From Ureibacillus xyleni (lineage in GTDB: Bacteria > Bacillota > Bacilli > Bacillales_A > Planococcaceae), in assembly GCF_900217795.1 (NCBI RefSeq), contig NZ_OBMQ01000008.1:1-64000 (forward strand): DNA of 64,000 nucleotides, written 5' to 3'. This document shows positions 18,007 through 27,074 of the stretch, one piece after another (within the stretch, counting starts at the first letter, position 1; every line of letters begins with the position of its first letter). Both the position numbers and the translations under genes were made by a program. The notes below the pieces were generated by a model, which saw nothing but the letters and a program-made list of their open reading frames with translations, was not told the DNA's origin and made no database searches.

Positions 18007-18708
18007 ATGACTAATTATTATGAAAATCAATACCCGGAACTGAAAAAAGCAGACGGGTATACGTCACCACCGAGCGCTTTACCTTTACATGAGTTGAAAA
18101 TGCTGCAGGAATATATTCATAGTGTGAATTTGCAAAATCTCGGTAACAAGTTGCCGAATTCTAAGCAGCAAATGATTTTATTAAAGTTTTTTAAATCGAA
18201 AAAAAACCAATTAGTTGAAGTGTATTCAAGACATGGGGAAGAGGTGCTTCATACAGTTGGGAAGGTTGCTGTAATAGGTCGGAATTTTGTCATGTTACGA
18301 ACGCTTTTTACACGTTACTGGATCCCGTACACAGCTATTCATTCGGCAAAAACTCCATTTGGCCTTCCTGATGTTCCGGGGACGCATCAACATGTCGTAA
18401 TCGATGAAGAACTAAGAAGGAAACTACTAACCAATTTTGGCGATACCGTTGCGGGAAAAGAAACGTTAAGACAGCAATTTTTTGAAGAATTATTAGAAAC
18501 AAATCTTAAAAGCTGGAAAGGAACGAAAATATCCATACTAGCTGGCAAAACCTATCATGGTAGAATTCGGGATATTCAATCAGGAAAAATTCTTTTAAAA
18601 GATGGAAAAATCCCGATTTCCAAAATACAATACATGAAACAAACGAGATTTGTATCGTTTATTGAACGCCTATTCTCGAGATGGTGGAAGAAAAAAAGTT
18701 CTATTTAA
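18007..18708 (+). CDS. Mnx-locus accessory protein (MnxD-like)
   Basis: About 233 residues, no signal peptide. It shares layout and residues with the protein encoded at 23132-23938: a helical segment (HELKMLQEYIHSVN), a first beta-rich domain ending GKVAVIGRNFVMLRTLFTRYWIPYTAIHS, the phrase IDEELRRKLLTNFGDTV, and a second small barrel (WKGTKISILAGKTYHGRIRDIQSGKILLKDG). It lies directly upstream of mnxE, where SG-1-type mnx operons have mnxD, but a terminator separates the two here. The start follows AAGGAAGGATG. The function is unknown; a coat or scaffold role is inferred. Confidence 0.65.
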   Translation: MTNYYENQYPELKKADGYTSPPSALPLHELKMLQEYIHSVNLQNLGNKLPNSKQQMILLKFFKSKKNQLVEVYSRHGEEVLHTVGKVAVIGRNFVMLRTLFTRYWIPYTAIHSAKTPFGLPDVPGTHQHVVIDEELRRKLLTNFGDTVAGKETLRQQFFEELLETNLKSWKGTKISILAGKTYHGRIRDIQSGKILLKDGKIPISKIQYMKQTRFVSFIERLFSRWWKKKSSI

Positions 18709-18742
18709 TGGAGTACTCCAACTTAGGAGGACTCTATTTTTT
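18708..18742 (+). terminator. Terminator between the mnxD-like gene and mnxE
   Basis: ATGGAGTACTCC and GGAGGACTCTAT form a 12-bp stem with one mismatch and one G-T pair, followed by T6. Confidence 0.75.
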
Positions 18743-18786
18743 CTATAGAGTTAGTGTGTTTGGCTTATATGCCTTTAATAAATTCC

Positions 18787-18795
18787 CATAAAATA
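18787..18795 (+). promoter_or_regulatory. Possible SigK -10 element before mnxE
   Basis: CATAAAATA matches the SigK -10 consensus CATANNNTA and lies 33 bases before the mnxE start. The -35 side (AC expected about 16 bases upstream) is not convincing. Mother-cell SigK control fits a spore-surface enzyme and is reported for mnx in Bacillus sp. SG-1. Confidence 0.4.
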
Positions 18796-18828
18796 GGGTG
18801 ATTACTTTACGTGGAGGTGTTTAAAACA

Positions 18829-19116
18829 ATGAACGGACCAATTTTAGATGAAAATAAACTTTTTGAAGAAATGCTTGGTAAGACAATTCTACTTGTAACG
18901 AATAGTAAACAGTTAAGCATTCTGGGCCAAACATTTCGACCTATTTTCACAGGAAAAGTTGCGGAATGTACAAATGGTTTTATCACTTTATACCCGGTGA
19001 TTATTAAAATGCATAATGCTCCATTTTATAAGTTTCCGACACCATTAAGTTTTCCCCTTGAACAGATTTCATTATTTACAGAATTTGACCCAGACCGAAA
19101 AATCCCACTTATTTAA
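18829..19116 (+). CDS. mnxE: manganese oxidase complex subunit MnxE
   Basis: 95 residues from the ATG at 18829, with GTGGAGGTG nine bases upstream. A small beta-rich protein (GKTILLVTNSKQL ... FTGKVAECTNGFITLYPVIIKMHNAPFYKFP). Together with MnxF it forms the small-subunit part of the MnxEFG Mn(II) oxidase complex described from Bacillus spores, which is thought to bind copper and scaffold MnxG. Recognised from size, position before mnxF-mnxG and resemblance to the MnxF fold pattern, not from a catalytic motif. Confidence 0.75.
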   Translation: MNGPILDENKLFEEMLGKTILLVTNSKQLSILGQTFRPIFTGKVAECTNGFITLYPVIIKMHNAPFYKFPTPLSFPLEQISLFTEFDPDRKIPLI

Positions 19117-19153
19117 TAGATGTAAAAAATATATAAAGAAAGGATGAAGATGA

Positions 19154-19480
19154 GTGTCAGATGACTTAGCAAAAATCGCAAACGAACTGGGAGACGGAAT
19201 GATTAATATTAATAATGTACGTCAATCGGTCGTATCAGGATATTTCCAAAAAAATCGTGGAAATAGAGCGTTGTTACTAATTTTCCAATTCCCATTTTTA
19301 ATCATAGGAAAAATTGAAGGAGTTGTCAGTGATTACGTAGTCATTGAAGCAGAAGTTACCAATGTAACGGAGCTTGACGGAGAAAAATTCCGCGTTCACA
19401 TTGACGATATCGAAGTATTCTATATCGAACAGCCTGGAAAACCAAAAATTCCAGACATACGGAATGGTAAGCATGATTAG
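19154..19480 (+). CDS. mnxF: manganese oxidase complex subunit MnxF
   Basis: 108 residues from a GTG preceded by AAAGGATG. Beta-rich: RALLLIFQFPFLIIGKIEGVVSDYVVIEAEVTNVTELDGEKFRVHIDDIEVFYIEQPGKP. Its small-barrel pattern resembles MnxE and the C-terminal domains of the flanking accessory proteins. It overlaps the start of mnxG by eight bases (ATGATTAG), so the two are translationally coupled. The assignment rests on place and pattern. Confidence 0.8.
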   Translation: MSDDLAKIANELGDGMININNVRQSVVSGYFQKNRGNRALLLIFQFPFLIIGKIEGVVSDYVVIEAEVTNVTELDGEKFRVHIDDIEVFYIEQPGKPKIPDIRNGKHD

Positions 19481-22400
19481 AAAGTTTCATATCGTAGCAA
19501 TTCCAATACGCATTGTCGTCAATCGATTTGGCGACCACGATCCAGACGGCATGATGTATGTGCTGAAAGAAAATGAAAGTCTCATTAAAAAGAAAGTAGA
19601 CTTAAATCCATTCTCAACAGTTGATGAAGTCGAACCACTTGTAATCCGTGCCAATGTTGGCGATGAAATTGAAGTATTATTTGAAAATCAATTGCCTTTT
19701 CATACGGGGATGCATATTCAAAATGCAGAATATGATGTGATGACCTCGGATGGAGCATTTGTCGGCCTAAATAAAGACACAACCGTGGCAAAAGGAGAGA
19801 CGATTCTTTATAAATGGAAAGTATTTGAAGAAGGCGTCCACTTTTTCGTTGACTTAGGTAATCCTTTATCCAGTGAACAAGGAAGCAACGTACATGGTTT
19901 ATTTGGGGCGTTGTTTGTAGAACCTCGAGGATCTTGGTGGACAGATCCCGTGACAGGAAAACCGATTAAAAGTGGTACATTTGCGGATGTTCATAATCCA
20001 CTATTGCCATCATTTAGGGAATACGGTTGGTTCTTCCACGATGAAATGGAAGTGGATGATTTAACAGGGCAAAAACCAATTAGTCCTCATACCCTTCAAC
20101 CCGAGGCAACCCACTTAGTCAACTACCGTGCAGAACCAATGCGCAATCGAATGCGATTAATCCAAGAAGGTGTTGTTTGTCCGGATTGTGAAGGAGAAGA
20201 AGTTCATCATGATTCCTGGGTATTTGGCGACCCGGATACCCCGATATTACGTGCATATGTAGGCGACCCAATCAAAATTCGTCTCGTACATGGCGGCGCA
20301 CAAGAAACCCATTCCTTCCATTATCATGTTCATCAATGGTTATTTGAAGCAACGGATGTGGATTCCGAAATTGTCGATGTACAGGCAATTTCCCCACAAG
20401 TACAATTTACCGTTTCCCCGATGTATGGTGCAGGTAGTCTGCATGGTGCTATAGGTGATGCTATCATTCACTGTCACCTTTATCCACACTTTGGTGAAGG
20501 AATGTGGGGAATTCAGCGCACATTTGATACATTGCAAGATGGTAGTATGTGTTATCCAAATGGTGTACAAATTAAAGCACTACAACCGCTACCAGATCGA
20601 CCACTTCCTCCAAAACCAACGCTTGATCGTCCAGGATTTCCAAACTTTATTCCAGGGATTCCGGGATTCAAAGCGCCTCGTCCACCACTTGGGATTGAAA
20701 ATGGCAGACAACCAACAAAAATCGAGCGCAACCATTTTGCCCCGAATGCTGTCCCTGGTGCTGTGTTTGTAAATCCAGCTCCAAAAGATGCACCCGTTCG
20801 TGAATATGATGTTGTCTTAATGCAAATGCCAATCGTTTATAACAACCAAGGCTGGCACGATCCAGAAGGGCGGCTCTATGTCCTTGCAGAAGATGAAGAA
20901 GACGTAAGATGCGGACGGAAAAAACCAGAACCCCTTGTCATTCGCGCAAATGCCGGGGAAGTCATCCGTTTTCGATTTACAAATAAATTACCTGAAACTG
21001 TTGGTGGCAATGCCTTCCAATTAGTGAACAGAACGTACGAAGCCGGCATGCATGTGCATTTCGTTAAATTTGATGTGTTAGTAGCAGATGGGGCAAACGT
21101 TGGATGGAATTATGATTCGAGTGTCTTACCAGGTGAAACAATCGAATATCAATGGTTTGCCGATGTGGAATTAAAATGTACGTTCTGGCACGACCATTTA
21201 TTCGCTAACGAACATCAGCAACATGGTGTTTTTGCAAGTATTAACATCCAAGCAAGAGGTTCAGAATTTTTAGACCCTTACACAGGAAAGGAAACAAAAT
21301 CGGGTACGCAAGCAATGATTACAAATAAGCTAATCCCAGATTTCCGTGAAATTAACTTATTCGTTCATGACTTTGCTTTACTATTCGATAAAGATGGATG
21401 TCCATTAAATCCTCCTCCATTCCCAGGTTCGCCGGATGACCCGGGTGTAATGGGCGTGAACTATCGCAACGAACCAATCCAATTCCGCCTGAAAGAACCA
21501 GATTGCGACCCAGCTTACGTCTTTAGCTCGTGGGTACATGGAGATCCGGTGACACCAATCCTTGAAACGTACAATGGCGACCCAGTTCGCGTACGATTAA
21601 TTCAGGGTGCTCATGAGGAATCACACAGCTTTAATCTTCACCGCCAAAGATGGCATCGGGAACGACCGGATTTAGATTCAGAGCTAGACCAACAACAACA
21701 TACCGCTATCGCTGAAACCTTCACGTTAGAATTTAATATGGAAGGTGAAGGGGACTACGACATACTTTATCATTTTGGTTCTTTAGATGATATTTGGTTA
21801 GGGAACTGGGGCATTTTCCGTTCCTACGAAAAACGAGTAAAACATTTAAAACCTTTACCGGACCGTACACCACCGAAAAAACGAGAAATGCCTCTTCCTA
21901 AGAAAACCGGCAAAGTACCTCCAATGGCAAAAATTCATGATGACTTACCACCACATGCAAAAGTGCGTAAATACGATGTGGTCGCATTAAATACTCGTAT
22001 CGACTATAACGATGCAGGTGAGCATGACCCATTCGGCATTGTCTTCGCACTTAAAAAAGACGTAGACGATATTTTAACCGGCAAATTAAATCCTGAACCG
22101 CTCATTATCCGCGCGAACGTGGGCGAGTACGTCGAAATAACTTTAACGAACTTGTTGTCAGGTAAAGATCATCATAATGGCCGACATGGTTATCCAGAAG
22201 TACCCGTTGATGCGTTCTTCCCACCGTCAAAACGAATTTCCATGCATGCCCAGTTAGTGGAATATGATGTTCGCCATTCCGATGGTGCGACAGTTGGCTT
22301 TAACTATGACCAAACGATTGGACCTGGTGAGAGTATCACATATCGCTGGTACATTGATCAAGATATTGGAGCTGTAAACCTTTGGGATATGGCAGATATT

Positions 22401-23135
22401 CGAAATCACCGACATCACGGCGCATTTGGCATGTTAATTGCAGAACCTCGTGGAGCAAAATATTTACACTCTGCAACGAGAAAAGAAGTTGAAACAGGTA
22501 GCCAGGTGATTATTTCATCGCCTCTACTGCCAGAGTTTCGCGAGTTCGCTTTGTTAATGCATGATGGCGTGCGACTTCTTGATAAAAACGGCGACCTCAT
22601 CATTGACCCAGAACCACTTCTGTTTGGAGACGATATTGAAGTAGAAGAAGAAACACCGGATTTTGAAGATCAAGGTTCCAGAGGCTTCAACTATCGCAAT
22701 GAACCATTTAGAAACCGTGTGAAAAACTTTAACGATATCCACAAAGTGTTCAGCTCGAAAGTTTTCAAGGACCCAAGTACACCACTATTTTTAGCTTATC
22801 AAAATGACCCTGTTACATTCCGATTTACATGCCCTGCAGATCGTCCAAGGGCGCATTCATTTGCACTACATGGGCATAAATTTTTAAGAAGTGAAGATGA
22901 CTTAAATTCTTCGATAATTTCTGTCAGCGGCCAAAAAATCGTCGGTTCGAATGATGACTATCATCTATTCTATGGAGCGGGTGGCTTATTCGGAAAAGCT
23001 GGCGATTATATGTACCGTTCAGGGCTAATTCGCTGGGATGTTGAATTAGGTATGTGGGGAATTTTCCGGGTATTAGATAAGCAATCAGATAAACTCGCCC
23101 CGTTAAAAAAATATGTAGAAGGTGTTCCGAAATGA
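19473..23135 (+). CDS. mnxG: multicopper manganese oxidase MnxG
   Basis: Oxidises Mn(II) to Mn oxides on the spore surface in known systems. 1220 residues from the ATG at 19473, matching the roughly 1200-residue MnxG. Three pairs of cupredoxin domains, as in ceruloplasmin. Copper ligands: HSFHYHVH (about 278-286) and HCHLYPHFGEGMWG (about 331-344) in the first pair, MHVHF (about 525) and WHDHLF (about 571) in the second, so the blocks appear in permuted order compared with laccases. Later pairs keep fold residues but have lost HCH (for example YRSGLIRWDVELGMWG). No signal peptide is seen, which fits delivery from the mother cell. Confidence 0.9.
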   Translation: MIRKFHIVAIPIRIVVNRFGDHDPDGMMYVLKENESLIKKKVDLNPFSTVDEVEPLVIRANVGDEIEVLFENQLPFHTGMHIQNAEYDVMTSDGAFVGLNKDTTVAKGETILYKWKVFEEGVHFFVDLGNPLSSEQGSNVHGLFGALFVEPRGSWWTDPVTGKPIKSGTFADVHNPLLPSFREYGWFFHDEMEVDDLTGQKPISPHTLQPEATHLVNYRAEPMRNRMRLIQEGVVCPDCEGEEVHHDSWVFGDPDTPILRAYVGDPIKIRLVHGGAQETHSFHYHVHQWLFEATDVDSEIVDVQAISPQVQFTVSPMYGAGSLHGAIGDAIIHCHLYPHFGEGMWGIQRTFDTLQDGSMCYPNGVQIKALQPLPDRPLPPKPTLDRPGFPNFIPGIPGFKAPRPPLGIENGRQPTKIERNHFAPNAVPGAVFVNPAPKDAPVREYDVVLMQMPIVYNNQGWHDPEGRLYVLAEDEEDVRCGRKKPEPLVIRANAGEVIRFRFTNKLPETVGGNAFQLVNRTYEAGMHVHFVKFDVLVADGANVGWNYDSSVLPGETIEYQWFADVELKCTFWHDHLFANEHQQHGVFASINIQARGSEFLDPYTGKETKSGTQAMITNKLIPDFREINLFVHDFALLFDKDGCPLNPPPFPGSPDDPGVMGVNYRNEPIQFRLKEPDCDPAYVFSSWVHGDPVTPILETYNGDPVRVRLIQGAHEESHSFNLHRQRWHRERPDLDSELDQQQHTAIAETFTLEFNMEGEGDYDILYHFGSLDDIWLGNWGIFRSYEKRVKHLKPLPDRTPPKKREMPLPKKTGKVPPMAKIHDDLPPHAKVRKYDVVALNTRIDYNDAGEHDPFGIVFALKKDVDDILTGKLNPEPLIIRANVGEYVEITLTNLLSGKDHHNGRHGYPEVPVDAFFPPSKRISMHAQLVEYDVRHSDGATVGFNYDQTIGPGESITYRWYIDQDIGAVNLWDMADIRNHRHHGAFGMLIAEPRGAKYLHSATRKEVETGSQVIISSPLLPEFREFALLMHDGVRLLDKNGDLIIDPEPLLFGDDIEVEEETPDFEDQGSRGFNYRNEPFRNRVKNFNDIHKVFSSKVFKDPSTPLFLAYQNDPVTFRFTCPADRPRAHSFALHGHKFLRSEDDLNSSIISVSGQKIVGSNDDYHLFYGAGGLFGKAGDYMYRSGLIRWDVELGMWGIFRVLDKQSDKLAPLKKYVEGVPK

Positions 23136-23938
23136 AGCGTTGTAACACATGTAAGAAGCGCAAATGTACGTGTCAAAAAATAATCGACATCCTATCCCCA
23201 TCCGATAACCAGCCACCTAAAAACCCAACTGATTTATTCGGTTCACCTTTTAATTGTAGAAAACAGAAAAAAACACGTCGCTTTGCTTCCCCTAATAGTC
23301 CATTATCCGTAAAAGAATTAGATGAGTTGCAAGCATGTATCGAAGAAGTAAATGATTTGCTAAGATCTCTTGGTTCCGAAAGCGACCCTAACAATACACG
23401 CCAATTACAACTTCATTTTTTAGATTTAAAAGGGGTGCTTGTTAGTGCGCAAATTATTACGGATGAAGACGAGGAAATCGAAAGCGATAGTTCTAAACAT
23501 CACAAAAAAATAATAAATTTAAGCGGTAGAATTGCAACAGCAGGCCGAGATTTTCTACAAATTAATGAAGTTGGTTCGTCAACATTCATCTTATATAGAC
23601 ATTTATTATCTGTAACGCGTGTAGATGATTGCGATGAATCAAGAGAGCCAGAATTTATTGATGTAAACCAAGAAACAAGAAGAGAACTCGCTTTCAATTT
23701 CGGTCAGTTTGTCGGAAAAAATCCAGACCTTGTAAATTTATTTTTCGGGATTCGGTTATATCTTTTCCTAAAAAAATATATAGGAAAAGATGTGCAGGTA
23801 CATCTATCCAATGAGTGTATCACGGGCACGTTAATAGAAACCGATGAAGGAAAGATAACGGTAAAAAATAAACTTGGAGAAATTGAATTAAGTATAAGCG
23901 AGATTTTATATTTGGAAGTCATGGATGTAAAGTCATAG
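23132..23938 (+). CDS. Mnx-locus accessory protein, related to the 18007-18708 product
   Basis: 268 residues; overlaps the mnxG stop by four bases, so it belongs to the mnxEFG operon. It begins with a Cys/Lys-rich stretch (MKRCNTCKKRKCTCQK, four Cys in CxxC and CxC form) that could bind metal. The rest parallels the mnxD-like protein: ELDELQACIEEVN, GRIATAGRDFLQIN, NQETRRELAFNFGQFVG and a final barrel IGKDVQVHLSNECITGTLIETDEGKITVKN. The function is unknown; a role in assembling MnxG on the spore or supplying copper is inference. Confidence 0.7.
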   Translation: MKRCNTCKKRKCTCQKIIDILSPSDNQPPKNPTDLFGSPFNCRKQKKTRRFASPNSPLSVKELDELQACIEEVNDLLRSLGSESDPNNTRQLQLHFLDLKGVLVSAQIITDEDEEIESDSSKHHKKIINLSGRIATAGRDFLQINEVGSSTFILYRHLLSVTRVDDCDESREPEFIDVNQETRRELAFNFGQFVGKNPDLVNLFFGIRLYLFLKKYIGKDVQVHLSNECITGTLIETDEGKITVKNKLGEIELSISEILYLEVMDVKS

Positions 23939-24045
23939 TAGGAAAGTGAGATAACAATTATTTCTATCTTGCGTAAAGGCAAACTTGTTATATAATTAGC
24001 TTACGAAATAGGAAGAAATCACTTTTCTAAATCATTAAAAATAGG

Positions 24046-24087
24046 AAATCGTGTACATCTATTAAACGGTGTACACGGTTTTATTTG
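24046..24087 (+). terminator. Terminator of the mnx operon
   Basis: AAATCGTGTACA and TGTACACGGTTT form a stem around a 12-base loop, followed by a T-rich stretch. It lies 110 bases after the last mnx gene. Confidence 0.75.
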
Positions 24088-24318
24088 GCATTTTTTTAAC
24101 TATTGTGTAAATAGGCAAACATGCTACCGTCTAATGAGAAATTACATATAATAGAATGACCTGTAAAAAACTTTAGTTTCTTTTAGACGAGTTGAAGGTT
24201 TGTGGACATACTTTCCACTTATAGCTTTTTTGCATTGACTAATATTATGGATATGAACGTAAGCAAGAAGTATTTAACCGCTTTTTGGTAAAAATATCGT
24301 CATTTTCTTTAAATAGAC

Positions 24319-24347
24319 TTGACGTGTGTTTCTAAAATTTGTACACT
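24319..24347 (+). promoter_or_regulatory. SigA-type promoter of the aspartokinase gene
   Basis: TTGACG (24319-24324), 17 bases, TACACT (24342-24347); start codon at 24407. The roughly 230 bases between the mnx terminator and this promoter hold no recognised gene or riboswitch. Confidence 0.7.
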
Positions 24348-24406
24348 GTGAACAATCAAATGTTTTTTCGGAAAATACAATTTTGAATAGTAAGGGATTT
24401 GGTGAA

Positions 24407-25765
24407 ATGATAGTATGTAAATTTGGTGGTACATCCGTTGCAAACGCCGAACAAATTAAAAAAGTCGCAAACATTGTAAAATCTAATCCTGATAGAAAGA
24501 TTGTTGCGGTATCAGCTCCAGGTAAACGTTACAGTGAAGACATTAAAGTAACGGATCTTTTAATTGATTTGGCGAATAGCGCTTTAAACAATGGTGATGT
24601 TGCAGGGAAACTTGCAAATGTCGTAAACCGTTATAAAGAAATTACGGATGAACTTGGCTTAGATAACACAATTTGCGATGTGATTGCAAATGACTTGCAA
24701 GAACGTGTCGCTTCTGATAAATCCAAAAAAGAATTATTTATCGATAATTTAAAAGCGAGTGGAGAAGACAATAATGCAAAGCTAATTGCTGCTTATTTCA
24801 ACTCTATTGGCATGAAAGCAAAATATGTAAGTCCAAAAGATGGGCTTGTAGTAAACGATTTGCCAGAACGTACAATGGCACTTCCTGAAGCATATGACAA
24901 CTTAAAAGATTTAGCAAAAGGTGATGAGATCGTAGTATACCCAGGTTTCTTTGGTTATACAAAAGACGGTATCTTAAGAACATTCGACCGTGGTGGATCT
25001 GATATCACAGGTTCCATCTTAGCTGCAGCTGTAAAAGCAGACCTTTACGAAAACTTCACGGATGTAGACTGTGTATTCTCTGCAAACCCAAAAGTTGTCA
25101 ACGATCCAGTGGGCATCACGGAAATTACGTATCGTGAAATGCGTGAATTATCTTATTCAGGTTTCTCTGTTTTCCACGACGAAGCATTAATGCCTGTGTA
25201 TCGCCTTGGAATCCCAGTTACAATTAAAAATACAAACAATCCATCTGCACCTGGTACAAAAATTGTGCCAACTCGTCCATTAACAGGTCGTCCGGTAACA
25301 GGTATTTCAGCAGATAGTGGTTTTTCAATTTTGTATGTGTCTAAATATTTAATGAATCGTGAAATTGGCTTTGGTCGCAAACTTCTTCAAATTATTGAAG
25401 AAGAACACATTTCGTACGAACACACGCCATCTGGTTTAGATGATATTTCAGTAATTATTCGTTCAAACCAATTAACAGCAGGCGCGGAAGAACGAATCAT
25501 TAAACGCGTAAAAGAAGAATTGCATGCAGACGATGTATACTTCCGCCATGGCTTCACATTAATTGTCATTGTTGGAGAAGGTATGCGTAACAATACAGGT
25601 CTTGCTGCACGTGCGACTTCAGCAATCTCAAGAACTGGCGCCAACATCGAAATGATCAACCAAGGTTCTTCAGAGGTAAGCTTAGTATTTGGCGTTATGC
25701 AACATAGCGAAAACCAAATTTTACGCGCACTGTATGATGAATTTTTTGCACCCATAACAGTTTAA
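24407..25765 (+). CDS. aspartate kinase (YclM/ThrD-like)
   Basis: First step of the aspartate pathway to lysine, threonine, methionine and dipicolinate. 452 residues, close to B. subtilis YclM. Begins IVCKFGGTSVANAEQIKKV; FGYTKDGILRTFDRGGSDITGSILAAA is the kinase core; two ACT domains follow (from about residue 300: GFSILYVSKYLMNREIGF and DDVYFRHGFTLIVIVGEGMRNN). The ATG at 24407 is chosen because it starts at the conserved motif and follows AAGGGA. No L-box was recognised upstream. Its feedback amino acid cannot be told from sequence. Confidence 0.93.
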   Translation: MIVCKFGGTSVANAEQIKKVANIVKSNPDRKIVAVSAPGKRYSEDIKVTDLLIDLANSALNNGDVAGKLANVVNRYKEITDELGLDNTICDVIANDLQERVASDKSKKELFIDNLKASGEDNNAKLIAAYFNSIGMKAKYVSPKDGLVVNDLPERTMALPEAYDNLKDLAKGDEIVVYPGFFGYTKDGILRTFDRGGSDITGSILAAAVKADLYENFTDVDCVFSANPKVVNDPVGITEITYREMRELSYSGFSVFHDEALMPVYRLGIPVTIKNTNNPSAPGTKIVPTRPLTGRPVTGISADSGFSILYVSKYLMNREIGFGRKLLQIIEEEHISYEHTPSGLDDISVIIRSNQLTAGAEERIIKRVKEELHADDVYFRHGFTLIVIVGEGMRNNTGLAARATSAISRTGANIEMINQGSSEVSLVFGVMQHSENQILRALYDEFFAPITV

Positions 25766-25779
25766 AACAAAATTAATTT

Positions 25780-25825
25780 AAAGGTTCTATTGGAATTTTT
25801 CCTATAGAGCCTTTTATTTTTTTCA
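25780..25825 (+). terminator. Terminator of the aspartokinase gene
   Basis: AAAGGTTCTATTGGAA pairs with TTCCTATAGAGCCTTT, followed by a T-rich run. Confidence 0.85.
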
Positions 25826-25923
25826 AATTGGTGAACAAAAGAAATGGAAAATTATTAACAATTTGTAAAAGATATGGAAAAGTAAACTAGGTGCATTATA
25901 ATATTGGCAAAGGAGGGAACATA

Positions 25924-26472
25924 ATGGCGCAAAACGAGACAGTTTATATAAAGGAAAATCCAATCTCCCGGTTTTTATTAAGTGACACGCGTTCAGGTTG
26001 GCTGTGGTTAGTCGTTCGTCTATATGTGGGCTACGTTTGGCTAAAAGCAGGTTGGGGGAAAATACATAACGATGCTTGGGTCGGTGAAAATGGAGGTGCC
26101 GCAGTAGCAGGCTTTGTGCAAGGAGCCATTGCCAAGTCGATTGAAACGAAGGATGTTTCTGGCTGGTACGCTGCATTTTTAGAAAACATCGTGTTGCCAA
26201 ACGCGAAACTGTTTGCCTTTGTTGTAGCATATGGGGAAGTACTCGTAGGCCTTGGCTTAATATTAGGCTTATTAACAGGCATTGCGGCATTTTTTGGCTC
26301 CATGATGAATGTCAGTTTCTTATTCGCAGGCACAATCAGTACGAATCCCATTCTATTTATTTTAGCAACCTGGTTAGTCCTTGCCTGGAAAGTGGCAGGC
26401 TGGTATGGTCTAGATCGCTGGGCATTACCAAAGCTAGGCACTCCCTGGAGCAAGCTCGATTATGATGAATAG
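25924..26472 (+). CDS. DoxX family membrane protein
   Basis: 182 residues from the ATG at 25924, with AAAGGAGGG six bases upstream. Four membrane segments; LVVRLYVGYVWLKAGWGKI and VAYGEVLVGLGLILGLLTGIAAFFG are typical of the DoxX/thiosulfate:quinone oxidoreductase DoxD-like group. It has an extra loop of about 40 residues after the first helix that the DoxX protein at 7418-7861 lacks. Single gene with its own terminator; electron donor and partner unknown. Confidence 0.85.
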   Translation: MAQNETVYIKENPISRFLLSDTRSGWLWLVVRLYVGYVWLKAGWGKIHNDAWVGENGGAAVAGFVQGAIAKSIETKDVSGWYAAFLENIVLPNAKLFAFVVAYGEVLVGLGLILGLLTGIAAFFGSMMNVSFLFAGTISTNPILFILATWLVLAWKVAGWYGLDRWALPKLGTPWSKLDYDE

Positions 26473-26483
26473 TCTTTGTTCAT

Positions 26484-26518
26484 AGCTTCTCACGGTTTTT
26501 GCGTGTTGAAGCTTTTTT
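26484..26518 (+). terminator. Terminator of the DoxX gene
   Basis: AGCTTC...CACG and CGTG...GAAGCT form a stem with one internal bulge, followed by T6. Confidence 0.75.
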
Positions 26519-26529
26519 AAATTGGCGTT

Positions 26530-26660
26530 TTGCTCGTTCGGCGGCGGGTTTTGTTCACAAATGATTATCATGAGCCGGATGAACGACAAAACCCCGCGTG
26601 AACTTAGTTGAAGTGACGTTCATGAGCTGGATAAACGACAAAACCCCCGGCGAACCTTAA
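26530..26660. repeat. Short motif repeats of family B/D and a ~56-bp direct repeat
   Basis: TTGCTC at 26530 and TTGTTC at 26551 are 21 bp apart (reverse of the family-B core). A second motif, TCATGAGCYGGATRAACGAC followed by AAAACCCC, occurs twice (about 26569 and 26622). No coding sequence is credible here. Confidence 0.6.
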
Positions 26661-26668
26661 TTATACTA

Positions 26669-27010
26669 GTATCATTAACGTGATGAAGACGAAAATGAGC
26701 ATGGAAGTTGGTAAAATTTGAATTCATCGTACTTATGAAGATGCTGTAATTACAATAAAACGGGTATTCATTAACGCGATGAAGACGAAAATGAGCGTAG
26801 GAATTAGAAAAACTGGTATTCATCGTGCTAATGAAGAAAGAAAATTGTTGTAATTACAACAAAACTGGTGTTCATGAAAGCGATGAAGACAAAAATGAGC
26901 GTGAAAATTAGGAAAACCTGTATTCATCGTACTAATGAAGACAAAAAATTGTTGTAATCTTAATAAAAGTAGAATTTACTAAAGCGATGAACACACTAAA
27001 ATTAGCGGAG
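26669..27010. repeat. Imperfect ~104-bp tandem repeat, about four copies
   Basis: GATGAAGACGAAAATGAGC-like motifs start at 26682, 26778, 26882 and 26986 (steps 96, 104 and 104). Each unit also holds a second ATGAAGA half-unit and a TTGTTGTAATTACAACAA palindrome. The copies differ at many places, so the array is old. No ribosome binding site or credible gene is seen. Confidence 0.75.
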
Positions 27011-27074
27011 AGTCCACATAAACAAGATAAACGACAAAGCACAGTGGAAATTATTTGAACTTCATAGCTGCGTC

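Noticed and set aside
24090-24406. Lysine riboswitch upstream of the aspartokinase
   Set aside because: No L-box landmarks or anti-terminator pair were found, and the promoter lies only about 60 bases before the start, too close for that riboswitch.
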